A stretch of DNA of 64,000 bases from Pseudomonadota bacterium. GTDB lineage: Bacteria > Myxococcota_A > UBA796 > SXON01. The position numbers and the translations under genes are program-made. The stretch spans positions 1-64,000 of the forward strand of contig JAUXQH010000142.1 of the NCBI GenBank assembly GCA_030685065.1, given 5' to 3'. This document shows, in pieces, positions 8,520 through 16,996 of this stretch. Every line of letters starts with the position of its first letter. The stretch's first letter is position 1. Below the pieces are notes generated by a model that saw nothing but the letters and a program-made list of their open reading frames with translations, was not told where the DNA came from and ran no database searches.

Positions 8520-9122
8520 TCACCCGACCTTTTTGAGGAAGCAGGTCTTGAGGAAGATCTCGATGCCGTTCACGCGGCCCTCGACCAGGGCGGGGTCGTC
8601 GGTGAGGCGGATGTTCTTGACCACGGTGCCGCGCTTCGCCGTGAAGGACGTGCCCTTGACGTCGAGGTCCTTGATCACGGTGACGGTGTCGCCGCCGGAG
8701 AGCACGGCCCCGTTGGAGTCGACCACGCGAAGCTGGGCCTCGGCGGCCACTTCTCCGGTCTCGCGGGCCCAGGCGAGCACCTCGTCGTCCAGGTACACCT
8801 GGTCGAGCAGCTCCCGCGCCCAGCCCTCGCCGTCGAGCCGCTGGAGAAGGCGCCAGCTCACGACCTGCACGGCGGGAACCTCGCTCCACGCGGCCTGCTG
8901 CAAGCAGAACCAATGCTTCGCGTCGAGCGGCGACTCGCCGTCGATCTGCGCCCGGCAGACGCCGCACACCAGCACCGCGCGCGCCGCGTCGGCGGTCGTG
9001 ACCGGGGGCACGGAGTAGACGCCGAGGTCGCGCGCCGTCGGCGCCGCCGGGTCGGGCGCGTGGCCGCAGAGCTCGCAGATGCCGCCGGCGCGGGCGCCCA
9101 GAGTGGCGAGGAGATCGCTCAT
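8520..9122 (-). CDS. PhnA domain protein
   Basis: Protein of the PhnA (YjdM-like) family, 200 residues. The N-terminal zinc-ribbon-like part has CELCGHAP and later LVCGVC, a pair of CxxC motifs; the C-terminal PhnA domain shows VVDSNGAVLSGGDTVTVIKD, VKGTSFTAKRGTVVKNIRL and LKTCFLKK, almost canonical. Despite the name, family members are small soluble proteins without a demonstrated phosphonate reaction. At 200 residues it is longer than the 110-residue E. coli protein; the extra middle region (about 70-120) is unassigned. The ATG at 9122 overlaps the stop of the upstream MopE protein (ATGA), and the next MopE/FG-GAP gene starts 5 bases after its stop. This placement between two surface proteins is odd for a housekeeping protein. 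Confidence 0.88.
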   Translation of the reverse strand: MSDLLATLGARAGGICELCGHAPDPAAPTARDLGVYSVPPVTTADAARAVLVCGVCRAQIDGESPLDAKHWFCLQQAAWSEVPAVQVVSWRLLQRLDGEGWARELLDQVYLDDEVLAWARETGEVAAEAQLRVVDSNGAVLSGGDTVTVIKDLDVKGTSFTAKRGTVVKNIRLTDDPALVEGRVNGIEIFLKTCFLKKVG

Positions 9123-11284
9123 GCCTGGTCCGAGGTGGAGAGGTGGCCGCGCCGCCGCCGCCAGGCGAGCCCGAGCGGGAGGCCCATCAGGAGCCAGGCG
9201 CCCTCGCCCCCGCCGCAGCCGCACTCGCCCGCGGTCTTCACGTCCTCGACGCTCGCATCGGCGCCGTCACAGTCCTGATCGACGCCGTCGTCGGGGGTGT
9301 CCTCGGCGCCGGGGTGGATGTCCGAGTTCGCGTCGTCACAGTCGTCGCCGTCGAAGCCGTCCGACGCGTACCCGTCGGCATCGCCATCGTACTCTCCCGC
9401 GCTGGAGCAGTCGGTGACGACGCCGTCGTAGGGGTCATCCACCGCGCCGGTGTAGATGGTGTCGTCCGCGTCGTCGCAGTCCTCGCCGCCGTAGGTCTCG
9501 CTGTCCTGGCCGTCTCCGTCCATGTCGAAGTCGGAGTCTCCGAGGCAGTCCTGGTCGACGTCGTCGTACCAGACCTCCTCGTTGCCCGGCGCGCGCTCGG
9601 CGTCCTCGTCGTCGCAATCCGCCGCGAACGGGCTGCCGTCGGCGTCCTGGTCGTCGTCGTTTCCGTCACAGTCCTGGTCCACCCCGTCGTACCAGACCTC
9701 GTCCTCGGCGGGGTTGCGGTTCGCGTCGCGATCGTCGCAGTCACCGCTGTCCACCACGTACCCGTCGGGCTCCGCGCAGCTCGGCTGCGACGCGCCGGCG
9801 TCTCCCCAGGTGTCGCCGTCCACGTCCGCATACCAGGTCGGCGCGTCCGCCGCGTCGGACTCGTCCCGGCGGCCGTCGCAGTCGTCATCCACCGCGTTGC
9901 AGAGCTCGATGGCGCCCGGAAACACGGCCGCCGAGGCGTCGTCACAGTCGGTGGCGTCCGCGACGTAGCCGGCCGGCAAGCTGCACGCGTACACGAGCGC
10001 GCCCGGCGCCCCCCAGGTGTCGCCGTCGGCGTCCGCGTACCAGGGCAACGCGTCGAGCGACTCCCCTTCGTCGATGTCGCCATCGCAGTTGTCGTCGTAA
10101 CCGTTGCAGTATTCGTCGGCGCCGGGGAACGTGGCGGCGCGCGCGTCGTCGCAGTCGTCAGGCGCCCCGGCGAAGCCCTCGGGAGCCTCGCATGCGACGC
10201 GTGAGAGCGTGGTGACGCCGTAGCCGTCGGCGTCGTTGTCGGAGTACCAGGTGCCCGCGTCGGCCGCGTCGTCCTCGTCCTCGTGCCCGTCACAGTCGTT
10301 GTCGAAGCCGTCGCACACCTCGGTGGCGCCGGGGTGGGCGAGGGGCTCGCCGTCGTCACAGTCGGTGTCGTTCTCGACGTAGCCGGAGGGCGCGGCGCAG
10401 GCCTCGTGCGTGGCCGCCGCATCGCCGTAGCCGTCCCCGTCGTCGTCCGCGTAGAAGGTCTCGGCGTCGAGCGCGGAGTCCTCGTCCGCCACGCCGTCGC
10501 AGTCGTCGTCGATGCCGACTCCGTCGCAATACTCGAGGTCCGCCGGAGAGACGGTGGCGTCCGTGTCGTCACAGTCCGTGGCGTCGACGACGTAGCCGTC
10601 CGGCGCGGACTCGCTCACCAGGGAGTCCGTCGGGTCTCCGTAGCCGTCTCCGTCGGCGTCCCGATACCAGGGCGTGCCTTCGTCGAAGGTGATCCGGACC
10701 TGGGCGACGATGTCCGTGCTGTGGTTGTAGCCGCCGGAGCCCCACGGGTACACGCCGTCCTCGTCGTTGTAGAAGCGCTCGACGAACAGGGACGAGCCAT
10801 CGTAGCCGGAGGCGTACATCAGCACCTGCGTGCACGTCGTGTCCTCCGCGTAGCTTCCGGCGCTGTGGAAGCGGATGAGGAGGCCGCCGCCGGCGAACGA
10901 GAACGGGGCTTCGACCGTGAAGACCAGCTCGAAGTCTCCCTCGATGTCGTTGCCGTCCGGATCGGAGGGCACGCCGCCGGTCACGACGTCGGTGAAGCCG
11001 CTCGCCTCCTGCTCCAGCGACCCGTTGCTGACCGCGGCCGCGAGCGCGATGTCCAGCTCGATCGTCGCGTCGTTCTCGGCGCCCAGGTCGAACGCGAGCG
11101 TGTCGCCCGGCAACAGGTCGAACGCGGGCACGTTCTTGTAGACGAAGCCCTGGTAGTCGTCCGAGACGTTGCAGTCGGCCGACACCCCGCCGAACGGGAT
11201 GGAATTGCCGGGCCCGCTCGGGGACGCGCTCTCGAGGGCGATCACGCCGGCGTGCGCAGCGGAGAGCAGAAGGAGGATGGACAC
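9119..11284 (-). CDS. MopE-repeat secreted protein with MYXO-CTERM-like anchor
   Basis: Secreted surface protein, 721 residues. The chosen GTG start at 11284 gives MSILLLLSAAHAG, a short cleavable signal. Residues about 15-185 form an uncharacterised beta-rich domain (choice-of-anchor-like, with FDLLPGDTLAFDLG). From about 200 on come some nine MopE-type repeats with DADGDGYGD, DCDD and CDGVDxDCDG elements. The end, GECGCGGGEGAWLL followed by a hydrophobic helix and RRRRG, has the layout of a MYXO-CTERM sorting tail that is cleaved by a myxosortase and lipid-anchored at the Cys. A -35/-10 pair is visible just upstream. Its stop overlaps the PhnA-like start. Role in adhesion or calcium-dependent surface structure is inferred. 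Confidence 0.88.
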   Translation of the reverse strand: MSILLLLSAAHAGVIALESASPSGPGNSIPFGGVSADCNVSDDYQGFVYKNVPAFDLLPGDTLAFDLGAENDATIELDIALAAAVSNGSLEQEASGFTDVVTGGVPSDPDGNDIEGDFELVFTVEAPFSFAGGGLLIRFHSAGSYAEDTTCTQVLMYASGYDGSSLFVERFYNDEDGVYPWGSGGYNHSTDIVAQVRITFDEGTPWYRDADGDGYGDPTDSLVSESAPDGYVVDATDCDDTDATVSPADLEYCDGVGIDDDCDGVADEDSALDAETFYADDDGDGYGDAAATHEACAAPSGYVENDTDCDDGEPLAHPGATEVCDGFDNDCDGHEDEDDAADAGTWYSDNDADGYGVTTLSRVACEAPEGFAGAPDDCDDARAATFPGADEYCNGYDDNCDGDIDEGESLDALPWYADADGDTWGAPGALVYACSLPAGYVADATDCDDASAAVFPGAIELCNAVDDDCDGRRDESDAADAPTWYADVDGDTWGDAGASQPSCAEPDGYVVDSGDCDDRDANRNPAEDEVWYDGVDQDCDGNDDDQDADGSPFAADCDDEDAERAPGNEEVWYDDVDQDCLGDSDFDMDGDGQDSETYGGEDCDDADDTIYTGAVDDPYDGVVTDCSSAGEYDGDADGYASDGFDGDDCDDANSDIHPGAEDTPDDGVDQDCDGADASVEDVKTAGECGCGGGEGAWLLMGLPLGLAWRRRRGHLSTSDQA

Positions 11285-11303
11285 GGTGCCTCTCGGGGCG
11301 CCA

Positions 11304-11332
11304 ACGGTACACAGGATCTCGCCCGGATCCAA
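11304..11332 (-). promoter_or_regulatory. promoter TTGGAT-N17-TACCGT for the MopE/MYXO-CTERM operon
   Basis: On the minus strand, TTGGAT (11332-11327), a 17-base spacer and TACCGT (11309-11304). The -10 ends 19 bases before the GTG start at 11284. It would drive the three-gene minus-strand run down to 6664. Confidence 0.55.
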
Positions 11333-11346
11333 GCGCCGCGTCCCGA

Positions 11347-12375
11347 CTACGGCGAGGCCTCGACCAACGCGGCCCCCAGCGCCTCGCCGAGGAGCACGTG
11401 CCCTTCCCGCGAGGGGTGGACGTTGTCCACGAACCAGCTCAACGACCCCCGCTCGAGAAACAGCGCCGGGCCGTCCACGAGGGGCGCGCCCGCCTCGTCG
11501 GCGACCTTCTTCATCGTCGCGCGGTAGGCGGCGATGCTCACGGGGAGGGGGGTGCGGTCGAAGTCCATGGGCGCCGGCAACAGCACGAACGCCGGGCGTG
11601 CGCCGAGCTTCCGGGTGTCCGCGACGATGGCCTCCAGGTTGCGACGGTAGGCGGCCAGCGAGGTCCGGGGGGCCAGCCCCTCGCCGTCGAACGCCCCGAT
11701 GTCCTCCACGCCGTCCAGCCAGCGCACCCGCTCGCTCGCCAGCCAGGGCGCGAGCTGCCAGCGGGCGATCCTCCAGGCCGCGAGCCCGCGGAAGGGCCCG
11801 ACGATCTCGCGACGGTAGGTGCCGCGCGTGGTGTCATCCGTCCGGTACAGGTCGCTCCAGATACAGCCGATCACGACCCAGGTGGGCGACAGCGCGGGGC
11901 CCACCTTGCGGAGGTTGGCCAGCGACTGGGTGCTGTCGTACCCGGGGACACCGCCGATGTACGCGGTGACCGGAACGCCGCGCGCTTCGCGGAGCCGATC
12001 CGCCGCGACCGAGGAGAACACGTACTTCTCCTCGACCTCCACCCCGAAGATCGACGAGTCCCCCAGCGTGAGCAGGCGGAGCTCTCCTTCGGCCGGCGGT
12101 TGGACCTCCGGGCCGCGCAGCCCGAGCGCGTTCACCCGCACGGTAACGTTGCCCTCCTTTCGGACGGTGCTCGGGGGCAGGGCCCAGCCGGCCGACTCGT
12201 CCTCCGTCATCGCGACCGCGAGCCCCTCGCTGCGGCGCCGCTGCTCGAGCGCGTTCTTGAACCCCTGGGCGCTCGCGACGCCCGGCGACTGCGGCGCGGG
12301 CAGCGGGATCGTCCGATCGGGCACGACCAACGGCTCGACCAGCCTCGCCGACCCCTCCACTCCAACGAGCGCCAC
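11347..12375 (-). CDS. SGNH/GDSL-type hydrolase
   Basis: SGNH-fold hydrolase or acyltransferase, at least 342 residues. Seen: block I LLTLGDSSIFGVEVE with the nucleophile Ser in GDS, a glycine block GVPGYDSTQS, IGCIWSDL (block III-like Asn replaced), and block V DNVHPSREGH with the catalytic Asp and His. The N-terminus before residue 60 is not conserved. The annotated GTG start follows an in-frame stretch LLYALVTAG that is hydrophobic; a CTG or ATC start upstream would add a membrane anchor, so the true start may be up to 12 codons further out. Divergent from a second SGNH gene with a shared control region. Substrates in such loci are usually acyl groups on surface glycans. Confidence 0.82.
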   Translation of the reverse strand: MALVGVEGSARLVEPLVVPDRTIPLPAPQSPGVASAQGFKNALEQRRRSEGLAVAMTEDESAGWALPPSTVRKEGNVTVRVNALGLRGPEVQPPAEGELRLLTLGDSSIFGVEVEEKYVFSSVAADRLREARGVPVTAYIGGVPGYDSTQSLANLRKVGPALSPTWVVIGCIWSDLYRTDDTTRGTYRREIVGPFRGLAAWRIARWQLAPWLASERVRWLDGVEDIGAFDGEGLAPRTSLAAYRRNLEAIVADTRKLGARPAFVLLPAPMDFDRTPLPVSIAAYRATMKKVADEAGAPLVDGPALFLERGSLSWFVDNVHPSREGHVLLGEALGAALVEASP

Positions 12376-12425
12376 GCCCGCGGTGACGAGCGCGTAGAGC
12401 AGACGACGGGCAAGTGGGAGCGCGA

Positions 12426-12455
12426 TTGGCCGAGGCTAACGCGCGGCGCTACGCT
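12426..12455 (+). promoter_or_regulatory. promoter TTGGCC-N18-TACGCT for the second SGNH gene
   Basis: TTGGCC at 12426-12431, 18-base spacer, TACGCT at 12450-12455, followed 25 bases later by the TTG start at 12481 and its GGAGG site. Confidence 0.5.
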
Positions 12456-12470
12456 GCGCCGGCACCGACG

Positions 12471-12475
12471 GGAGG
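12471..12475 (+). promoter_or_regulatory. ribosome binding site GGAGG fixing the TTG start at 12481
   Basis: GGAGG five bases upstream of TTG 12481. It decides for the TTG because no ATG lies near the start of homology and the frame is otherwise open far upstream. Confidence 0.65.
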
Positions 12476-12480
12476 AGGGC

Positions 12481-13527
12481 TTGGGAGACGCCGCACGGAA
12501 GCCGATCCGACGGGCGTTGGCGGTGCTTTTCGGCACGGTGGTGGCGCTCGTCGTGGTCGAGCTCGGCATGCGGCTCGCGGGCCTCGGCAACCCGGTCGAC
12601 GGCACGGACGTGATCCAGTCCTACGAACCCGCCAACGTGTTCGAGGTGGACGAGGATCGGGGCATCGGGATCCGCATGCGCCCCGGCTACGCGGGCAAGC
12701 AGGTCTACCGACGCGCGACGGACGGCGTGATCGTGCACGAGGCCGTCACGAACGTGTCGCCGGCCGGCTTTCGGAGCGAGTCCACGCGAACCTTTGGCAA
12801 GGTCATCCTCGCGGTCGGCGACTCGACGACCTTCGGCGTGGGCGTGGACGACGGGGAGAGCTGGCCGGCGGCGCTGGAGAGGACGCTGAGCACGTCCTGG
12901 CGGGTGCTCAACGCGGGCACGCCCGGGCGGAACACGAGCCAGGAGACGAGCTGGCTCCGCGCGCATGGCGCCGAGACCAACCCCGCGGTCGTCATCCTGG
13001 CCTTCTACATCAACGACCTGATGCCTCCCATCCCGCTCTCGGGGGACGTGCAGCCCAACCGGATGAAGGCGCCTCCGTGGGCATCGCGCGAGGCTGGCCT
13101 GCGCCGCGCGTCGCGCATCTACAACCTCGGATGGCGCACCTGGGAGCGCCGGGCCCTGGCCGCGCCGGCCGCGGGCGGAGGGTCCAGCTACGAAGCGGAG
13201 CTCGTCAAGATGGCGCGCAAGGAGGATCTCCGGGCGCAGTTCGACCACCTGATGCACGCGTGCGCCCGGCTGCGCGCGCAGCCGGTGCTCGTGCTCCTGC
13301 CCGCGCTCGATCTGTCCGACCCGCGCGTCGGGGCGCCGGTGTTCGTCCGCGCCCGGGAGGCGGCGAGCGCGGCCTCGCTGCCCTTCATCGACGCGGAGCA
13401 CGCCCTGGACGACTTCGACCTCCCCGACCGCAGGGTGCTGCCGGGCGAGCATCACGCGAGCGTCCGGGCAAACGCGCGGATCGCGGATGTGATTCGAGAA
13501 GGTCTCGTCGCGAAAGGCATTCTGTGA
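12481..13527 (+). CDS. membrane-anchored SGNH/GDSL-type hydrolase
   Basis: SGNH hydrolase, 348 residues. An N-terminal helix (residues about 12-28, AVLFGTVVALVVVELGM) anchors or exports it, so the catalytic domain likely faces the periplasm. Seen: block I VILAVGDSTTFGVGV (nucleophile Ser), NAGTPGRNTSQE, and AFYINDLMPP with the block III Asn. At the C-terminus the usual DxxH is only partly matched (PGEHHAS), so the catalytic His assignment is uncertain. Its stop overlaps the GTG of the next gene (GTGA). It is paired with two large membrane proteins downstream, a pattern repeated at 58-62 kb, which suggests glycan O-acyl modification; that is inference. Confidence 0.82.
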   Translation: MGDAARKPIRRALAVLFGTVVALVVVELGMRLAGLGNPVDGTDVIQSYEPANVFEVDEDRGIGIRMRPGYAGKQVYRRATDGVIVHEAVTNVSPAGFRSESTRTFGKVILAVGDSTTFGVGVDDGESWPAALERTLSTSWRVLNAGTPGRNTSQETSWLRAHGAETNPAVVILAFYINDLMPPIPLSGDVQPNRMKAPPWASREAGLRRASRIYNLGWRTWERRALAAPAAGGGSSYEAELVKMARKEDLRAQFDHLMHACARLRAQPVLVLLPALDLSDPRVGAPVFVRAREAASAASLPFIDAEHALDDFDLPDRRVLPGEHHASVRANARIADVIREGLVAKGIL

Positions 13528-15245
13528 GCCGAGCGATCCTCGCGGCGCTCCCGGCGCTCGACGCTCCCGCGCTCCGCGCCCAGGCCCGTCGCATCCTGCC
13601 GGTGTTGGTCGCGGCGATCGTGGCCGTGGCGTTCAACGCCAGCTTCCAGGGCACGATGGCGGCGGATCTCGATCACCGCGTGCTCGCCGGCAACTTCCAC
13701 AACGGGCACCTGTGGTGCTTCGACAACGCCTGGCGGATGGTCAGCGGCGCGGAGCCCTTCGGGATCGCGACCCAACGCCTCGGCTTTCCCTTCGCCGCGG
13801 CCGCGCGGTGCCTCGCGGTCGTGCCGGCCCTGGCCTCCACCCCGTCGCGGTTGTGGCTCTCCCCCATCGGCGCCTACAACCTGACGATCCTCCTGACTCC
13901 CGCCCTCGCCGTCGTCGCCGCTTCGCTGCTCGTCCGGCGGGTGACCGACATGGGCGCGTGGTCGGCCGCCGCGGTGGGGTTGGTCTACTCGGTGAGCCCG
14001 TACGTGCTCGGCTGCTTCTCCGGCGGCCAGACCTGCAAGGCGCAGGTGTGGTGCATTCCCCTGGCCCTCTGGGCGCTCTCCGGCGCGGTGAGCGGGCCGC
14101 GGCGGGCGCTGAACGTGGCGCTCACGGGGGTCGCGTCCGTCGTCCTGGCGTACACCGAGCCGACCTACGCGATGATCGTTCCGCTCGTCGCGGTGCCCTG
14201 GGCGCTGCTGCTGATCCGCCGTCCGATCCTCCCCCACGGCGCGGGCGCGCTGGTGGGGCTCACCGTGATGGCCGCCGGGATCTGGACGGCGAAGCTCTAC
14301 TACGTCGGTGGAGACGATCGCCTCCTCCTCGAGCTGTTCGAGCCGGCGAGCCGATTGAAGTCCTCGGGCATCCCCATCCCGTCCCCGATGGCGCAGCCCT
14401 GGCCCACCCTGCTCGGGCCGCCGCCGCTCGAGGTACAGGCGGGGGCCCCGAACCACGTCACCTACCTCGGGATCCCGCTCCTCGTCGCGATGCTCCTGGG
14501 GCTGCCGCTGCGCTGGCGCGGCCGCGGCGTGGCGGGCCTGGCCCTCGTCGTGGGCTTCGTCCTCGCGCTCGGAGAGGTGCTCGTCAGCGAGAACCAGTAC
14601 GTGCTCTCCGCCGATCGGAAGCTCCTGCTGCCGGCGGTGCTCCTGGCCCGCCACGACTATCCGCTGGCCCAGAGCGTGATGTACTACCGCGCCATCACGG
14701 TCGCCTCGCTGGGCGTCGCCATCGGGGCGATGGGAGCGAGCAGCCGCTTTCGGTACGGGGCCATCGCCGCGTGGCTCCTCGCCGGGATCACGTTGTGGGA
14801 CACCCACAGGGTGATGGCGCCCCTGTGGCCCCTGAAGAGCCAGATCCCCGAGAGCAGCCTGTACACGCTGATCAACGCCGATCCGGTTCCGGGCGCGGTG
14901 GTCGGCCTGCCGTTGAGCAGCGCGACGCAGGTGGGCTCCGGCATGGTGCTCGACGCGGTGTTCACGGACCGGCCCTCCAACGGCCTGGTCCGCTTCACGG
15001 CCCCCGGATTGGCCAACGTGGACGCGCTCGCGCGCTCCTTCGCGGCGGCGGCCACGCTCCCGTCGCCCGAGGGCTCGGCCAGCCTGTACGCTGCGGGCAT
15101 CCGCTACCTCGTGACCACACCCGGCGAGCAGATCCCCGAGCAAGCCGCGTTGACCCGCGCGCTCGGCGTACCGTTCCGGGTCGGCCGCCGCCTGGTCTGG
15201 CGCGTCGGCCCGCCGCCGCAGGGCGGGGAGCCGGCACATGAATGA
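13524..15245 (+). CDS. polytopic GT-C-like membrane protein
   Basis: Integral membrane protein, 573 residues, with about ten hydrophobic segments. It starts at GTG overlapping the SGNH stop. The layout is that of GT-C glycosyltransferases or YfhO-like proteins: first helix (residues about 25-40), then an external loop with an acidic motif (AADLDHR) and aromatic NFHNGHLWCFDNAW, then a helical bundle, and a C-terminal soluble domain (about 450-573) with LYAAGIRYLVTTPGE, the place where YfhO-like proteins have their periplasmic domain. The family was not firmly recognised. The 3' end overlaps the next gene by 8 bases. Likely uses a lipid-linked sugar donor to build or decorate a surface glycan, by analogy only. 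Confidence 0.7.
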   Translation: MSRAILAALPALDAPALRAQARRILPVLVAAIVAVAFNASFQGTMAADLDHRVLAGNFHNGHLWCFDNAWRMVSGAEPFGIATQRLGFPFAAAARCLAVVPALASTPSRLWLSPIGAYNLTILLTPALAVVAASLLVRRVTDMGAWSAAAVGLVYSVSPYVLGCFSGGQTCKAQVWCIPLALWALSGAVSGPRRALNVALTGVASVVLAYTEPTYAMIVPLVAVPWALLLIRRPILPHGAGALVGLTVMAAGIWTAKLYYVGGDDRLLLELFEPASRLKSSGIPIPSPMAQPWPTLLGPPPLEVQAGAPNHVTYLGIPLLVAMLLGLPLRWRGRGVAGLALVVGFVLALGEVLVSENQYVLSADRKLLLPAVLLARHDYPLAQSVMYYRAITVASLGVAIGAMGASSRFRYGAIAAWLLAGITLWDTHRVMAPLWPLKSQIPESSLYTLINADPVPGAVVGLPLSSATQVGSGMVLDAVFTDRPSNGLVRFTAPGLANVDALARSFAAAATLPSPEGSASLYAAGIRYLVTTPGEQIPEQAALTRALGVPFRVGRRLVWRVGPPPQGGEPAHE

Positions 15246-16983
15246 GAGGCTGGTCCGGTGGGCGGGGTACGTCGGCCGCGTGCTGTTCGACGGCGTCGCG
15301 CCGATCCTCCTGCCGCTGCTCCTGCTCCGCACGGTCGCCGCGAGGATCCTGGCCGACCCCGAGCACACCGTCGCCGCCCCGCTCTACCTCTCCGGGGGCG
15401 ATCCCAACGGGCAGGCGTGGTTCTACTGGTGGTTCCATCGCGCGACGATGCTGGGGCTGCCGGTCGACCACCCGGACGTCGTCTGCGCGCCCGGCGGGAT
15501 CGCGCTGGGCGTCAACTTCGCCACGCGGGTGGACGCCTGGCTGGCGCTCCCCTTCTTTCACTTTCTCCCGTTCCCCCAGAGCTTCAACGCCGTGGCGATG
15601 GCGGTTCCCGCCGTGAATGCGTGGTGCGGGTGGCTCGCCCTCCGCGCGATGCGATCCTCGCCGGCCGTCGCCCTCACCGGCGGCCTGGTGCTCGGCTTCT
15701 CCGACTATGCGCTGTTCGAGGTGAGCCTCGGGCACAACGCGAACGCGTTGGTCGGGCCCGTGCTGCTCCTGCTCGGGGCGTGGTCGGCGGTCGCCGAGGG
15801 GCGATGGGGCTGGGCGCCGGTCGCGGCCGCGGCGGGCGTGGTCACGATCTTCGCGTACCCGCCGTACGCGGTGGCGATGCTGCCGGTCGCGGCCGCCTTC
15901 GGCCTCGTCGGTCTCGCGACGCGCAAGCAGGAGCGTCGCGCCATCCTCGGCGGCGCGCTCGGGGTCGCCGCCATCATCGGGCTGGCGGCGCTCCGCCGGG
16001 CGAGCGAGCTGCGGACGCTCGGGTTCGCGAACCAGGGCAAGAACGCGCTGCGCGACAGCTGGAGCACGTTGATGGCCGACTCCCTGTCCTGGGAGTGGCT
16101 GGCCCGCGCCGACAGCGGCTTCAACGATCACCACACCTGGATCGCGCCGGCGCTCCTCGTCGGGGCGGCGCTCGCCGCGCTCTTCGGAGGCCGGCGGCCC
16201 TGGGGCTGGCTGGCCGCCGGCGCCTGGTTCTGGCTCCTGAGCCTCGGCGTGGTGCTGCTCGAGCGCGACGGCGAGGAGATCCAGGAGCTGCGCGCGGGCG
16301 GGCGCGCCTTCGCGCTGCCGCTGGGCTGGGCGATCAAGGCGTGGCCCACGCTGGTCGGGCTGCGGCCGTACCGCTTCGCGCCGCTCGTGGGGGGCGCGCT
16401 GGTGTTCGCCGTGGCGTCCGCGGCGAGGAGCCCCGACCACACGGTCGGCTGGGTCCGCCGCCTGCTCCCCCCGCTCGTCGCCGCCGGTGTGTTCGCGACC
16501 GTGCTCTGGGCGACCCTCTCGGCGGGCCGCCTCCGCTTCACCACCCAGCCGTGGCGGGTCTCTCCCGCGGTGCTGTGGCTCGCCGAGCAGCCGGGCGACT
16601 TCGCGATCGCGGAGCTGCCGTCGGGGTCCGGACACGCGGCCGCCGCCTTGCAGGTGGTCCACGAGAAGCGACGGTCGGAGGGGCACCACGACGTCCACCC
16701 CGAGGTGAAGCACCCACCCACCCAGTGCTACACCACGTCGCTCTCCCGCGCGCTCTGGGTGCTCGACCGCGGGGGCGCGCTGCCGGAGGACATGTCACCC
16801 GTCGTGAGCGAGGCGGTGAGCGTCGGCTATCGATACATCGTCGTCTATCGTGAGGCGTACGGCAAGCAGGGGGTCGAGCGGGACAAGCGGCTCCGGGGGC
16901 TGTTCGCGGCGCTTCGGGCGCGGTTCGGCGCGCCGGTGCAGGACGATCGGGAGGTCGCCATCTTCGAGGTCGGCGCCGGCTGA
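15238..16983 (+). CDS. polytopic GT-C-like membrane protein, second member
   Basis: Integral membrane protein, 581 residues, overlapping the previous gene by 8 bases. About eleven hydrophobic segments; the first external loop has GGDPNGQAWFYWW, similar in position and style to the acidic loop in the upstream protein. The C-terminal domain (about 430-581) is soluble, with VSEAVSVGYRYIVVYREAYG, matching the position of the IRYLV segment of its neighbour. The two proteins therefore look like diverged paralogues with the same topology. Function inferred as glycan or polymer transfer at the membrane; no catalytic residues can be named. Convergent with the next gene, 13 bases apart. Confidence 0.7.
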   Translation: MNERLVRWAGYVGRVLFDGVAPILLPLLLLRTVAARILADPEHTVAAPLYLSGGDPNGQAWFYWWFHRATMLGLPVDHPDVVCAPGGIALGVNFATRVDAWLALPFFHFLPFPQSFNAVAMAVPAVNAWCGWLALRAMRSSPAVALTGGLVLGFSDYALFEVSLGHNANALVGPVLLLLGAWSAVAEGRWGWAPVAAAAGVVTIFAYPPYAVAMLPVAAAFGLVGLATRKQERRAILGGALGVAAIIGLAALRRASELRTLGFANQGKNALRDSWSTLMADSLSWEWLARADSGFNDHHTWIAPALLVGAALAALFGGRRPWGWLAAGAWFWLLSLGVVLLERDGEEIQELRAGGRAFALPLGWAIKAWPTLVGLRPYRFAPLVGGALVFAVASAARSPDHTVGWVRRLLPPLVAAGVFATVLWATLSAGRLRFTTQPWRVSPAVLWLAEQPGDFAIAELPSGSGHAAAALQVVHEKRRSEGHHDVHPEVKHPPTQCYTTSLSRALWVLDRGGALPEDMSPVVSEAVSVGYRYIVVYREAYGKQGVERDKRLRGLFAALRARFGAPVQDDREVAIFEVGAG

Positions 16984-16996
16984 CGGATCGGAGGGG

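Noticed and set aside
7072-9018. Plus-strand frames of several hundred codons opposite the MopE genes at 6.7-11.3 kb
   Set aside because: Composed of Val/Ala/Arg runs that are the complement of DCDD/CDG repeats; no signal peptide or known domain. Shadow frames.
8520-9122. PhnA as evidence of phosphonate degradation
   Set aside because: PhnA-like (YjdM) proteins have no proven phosphonate role and no phn C-P lyase genes are present.
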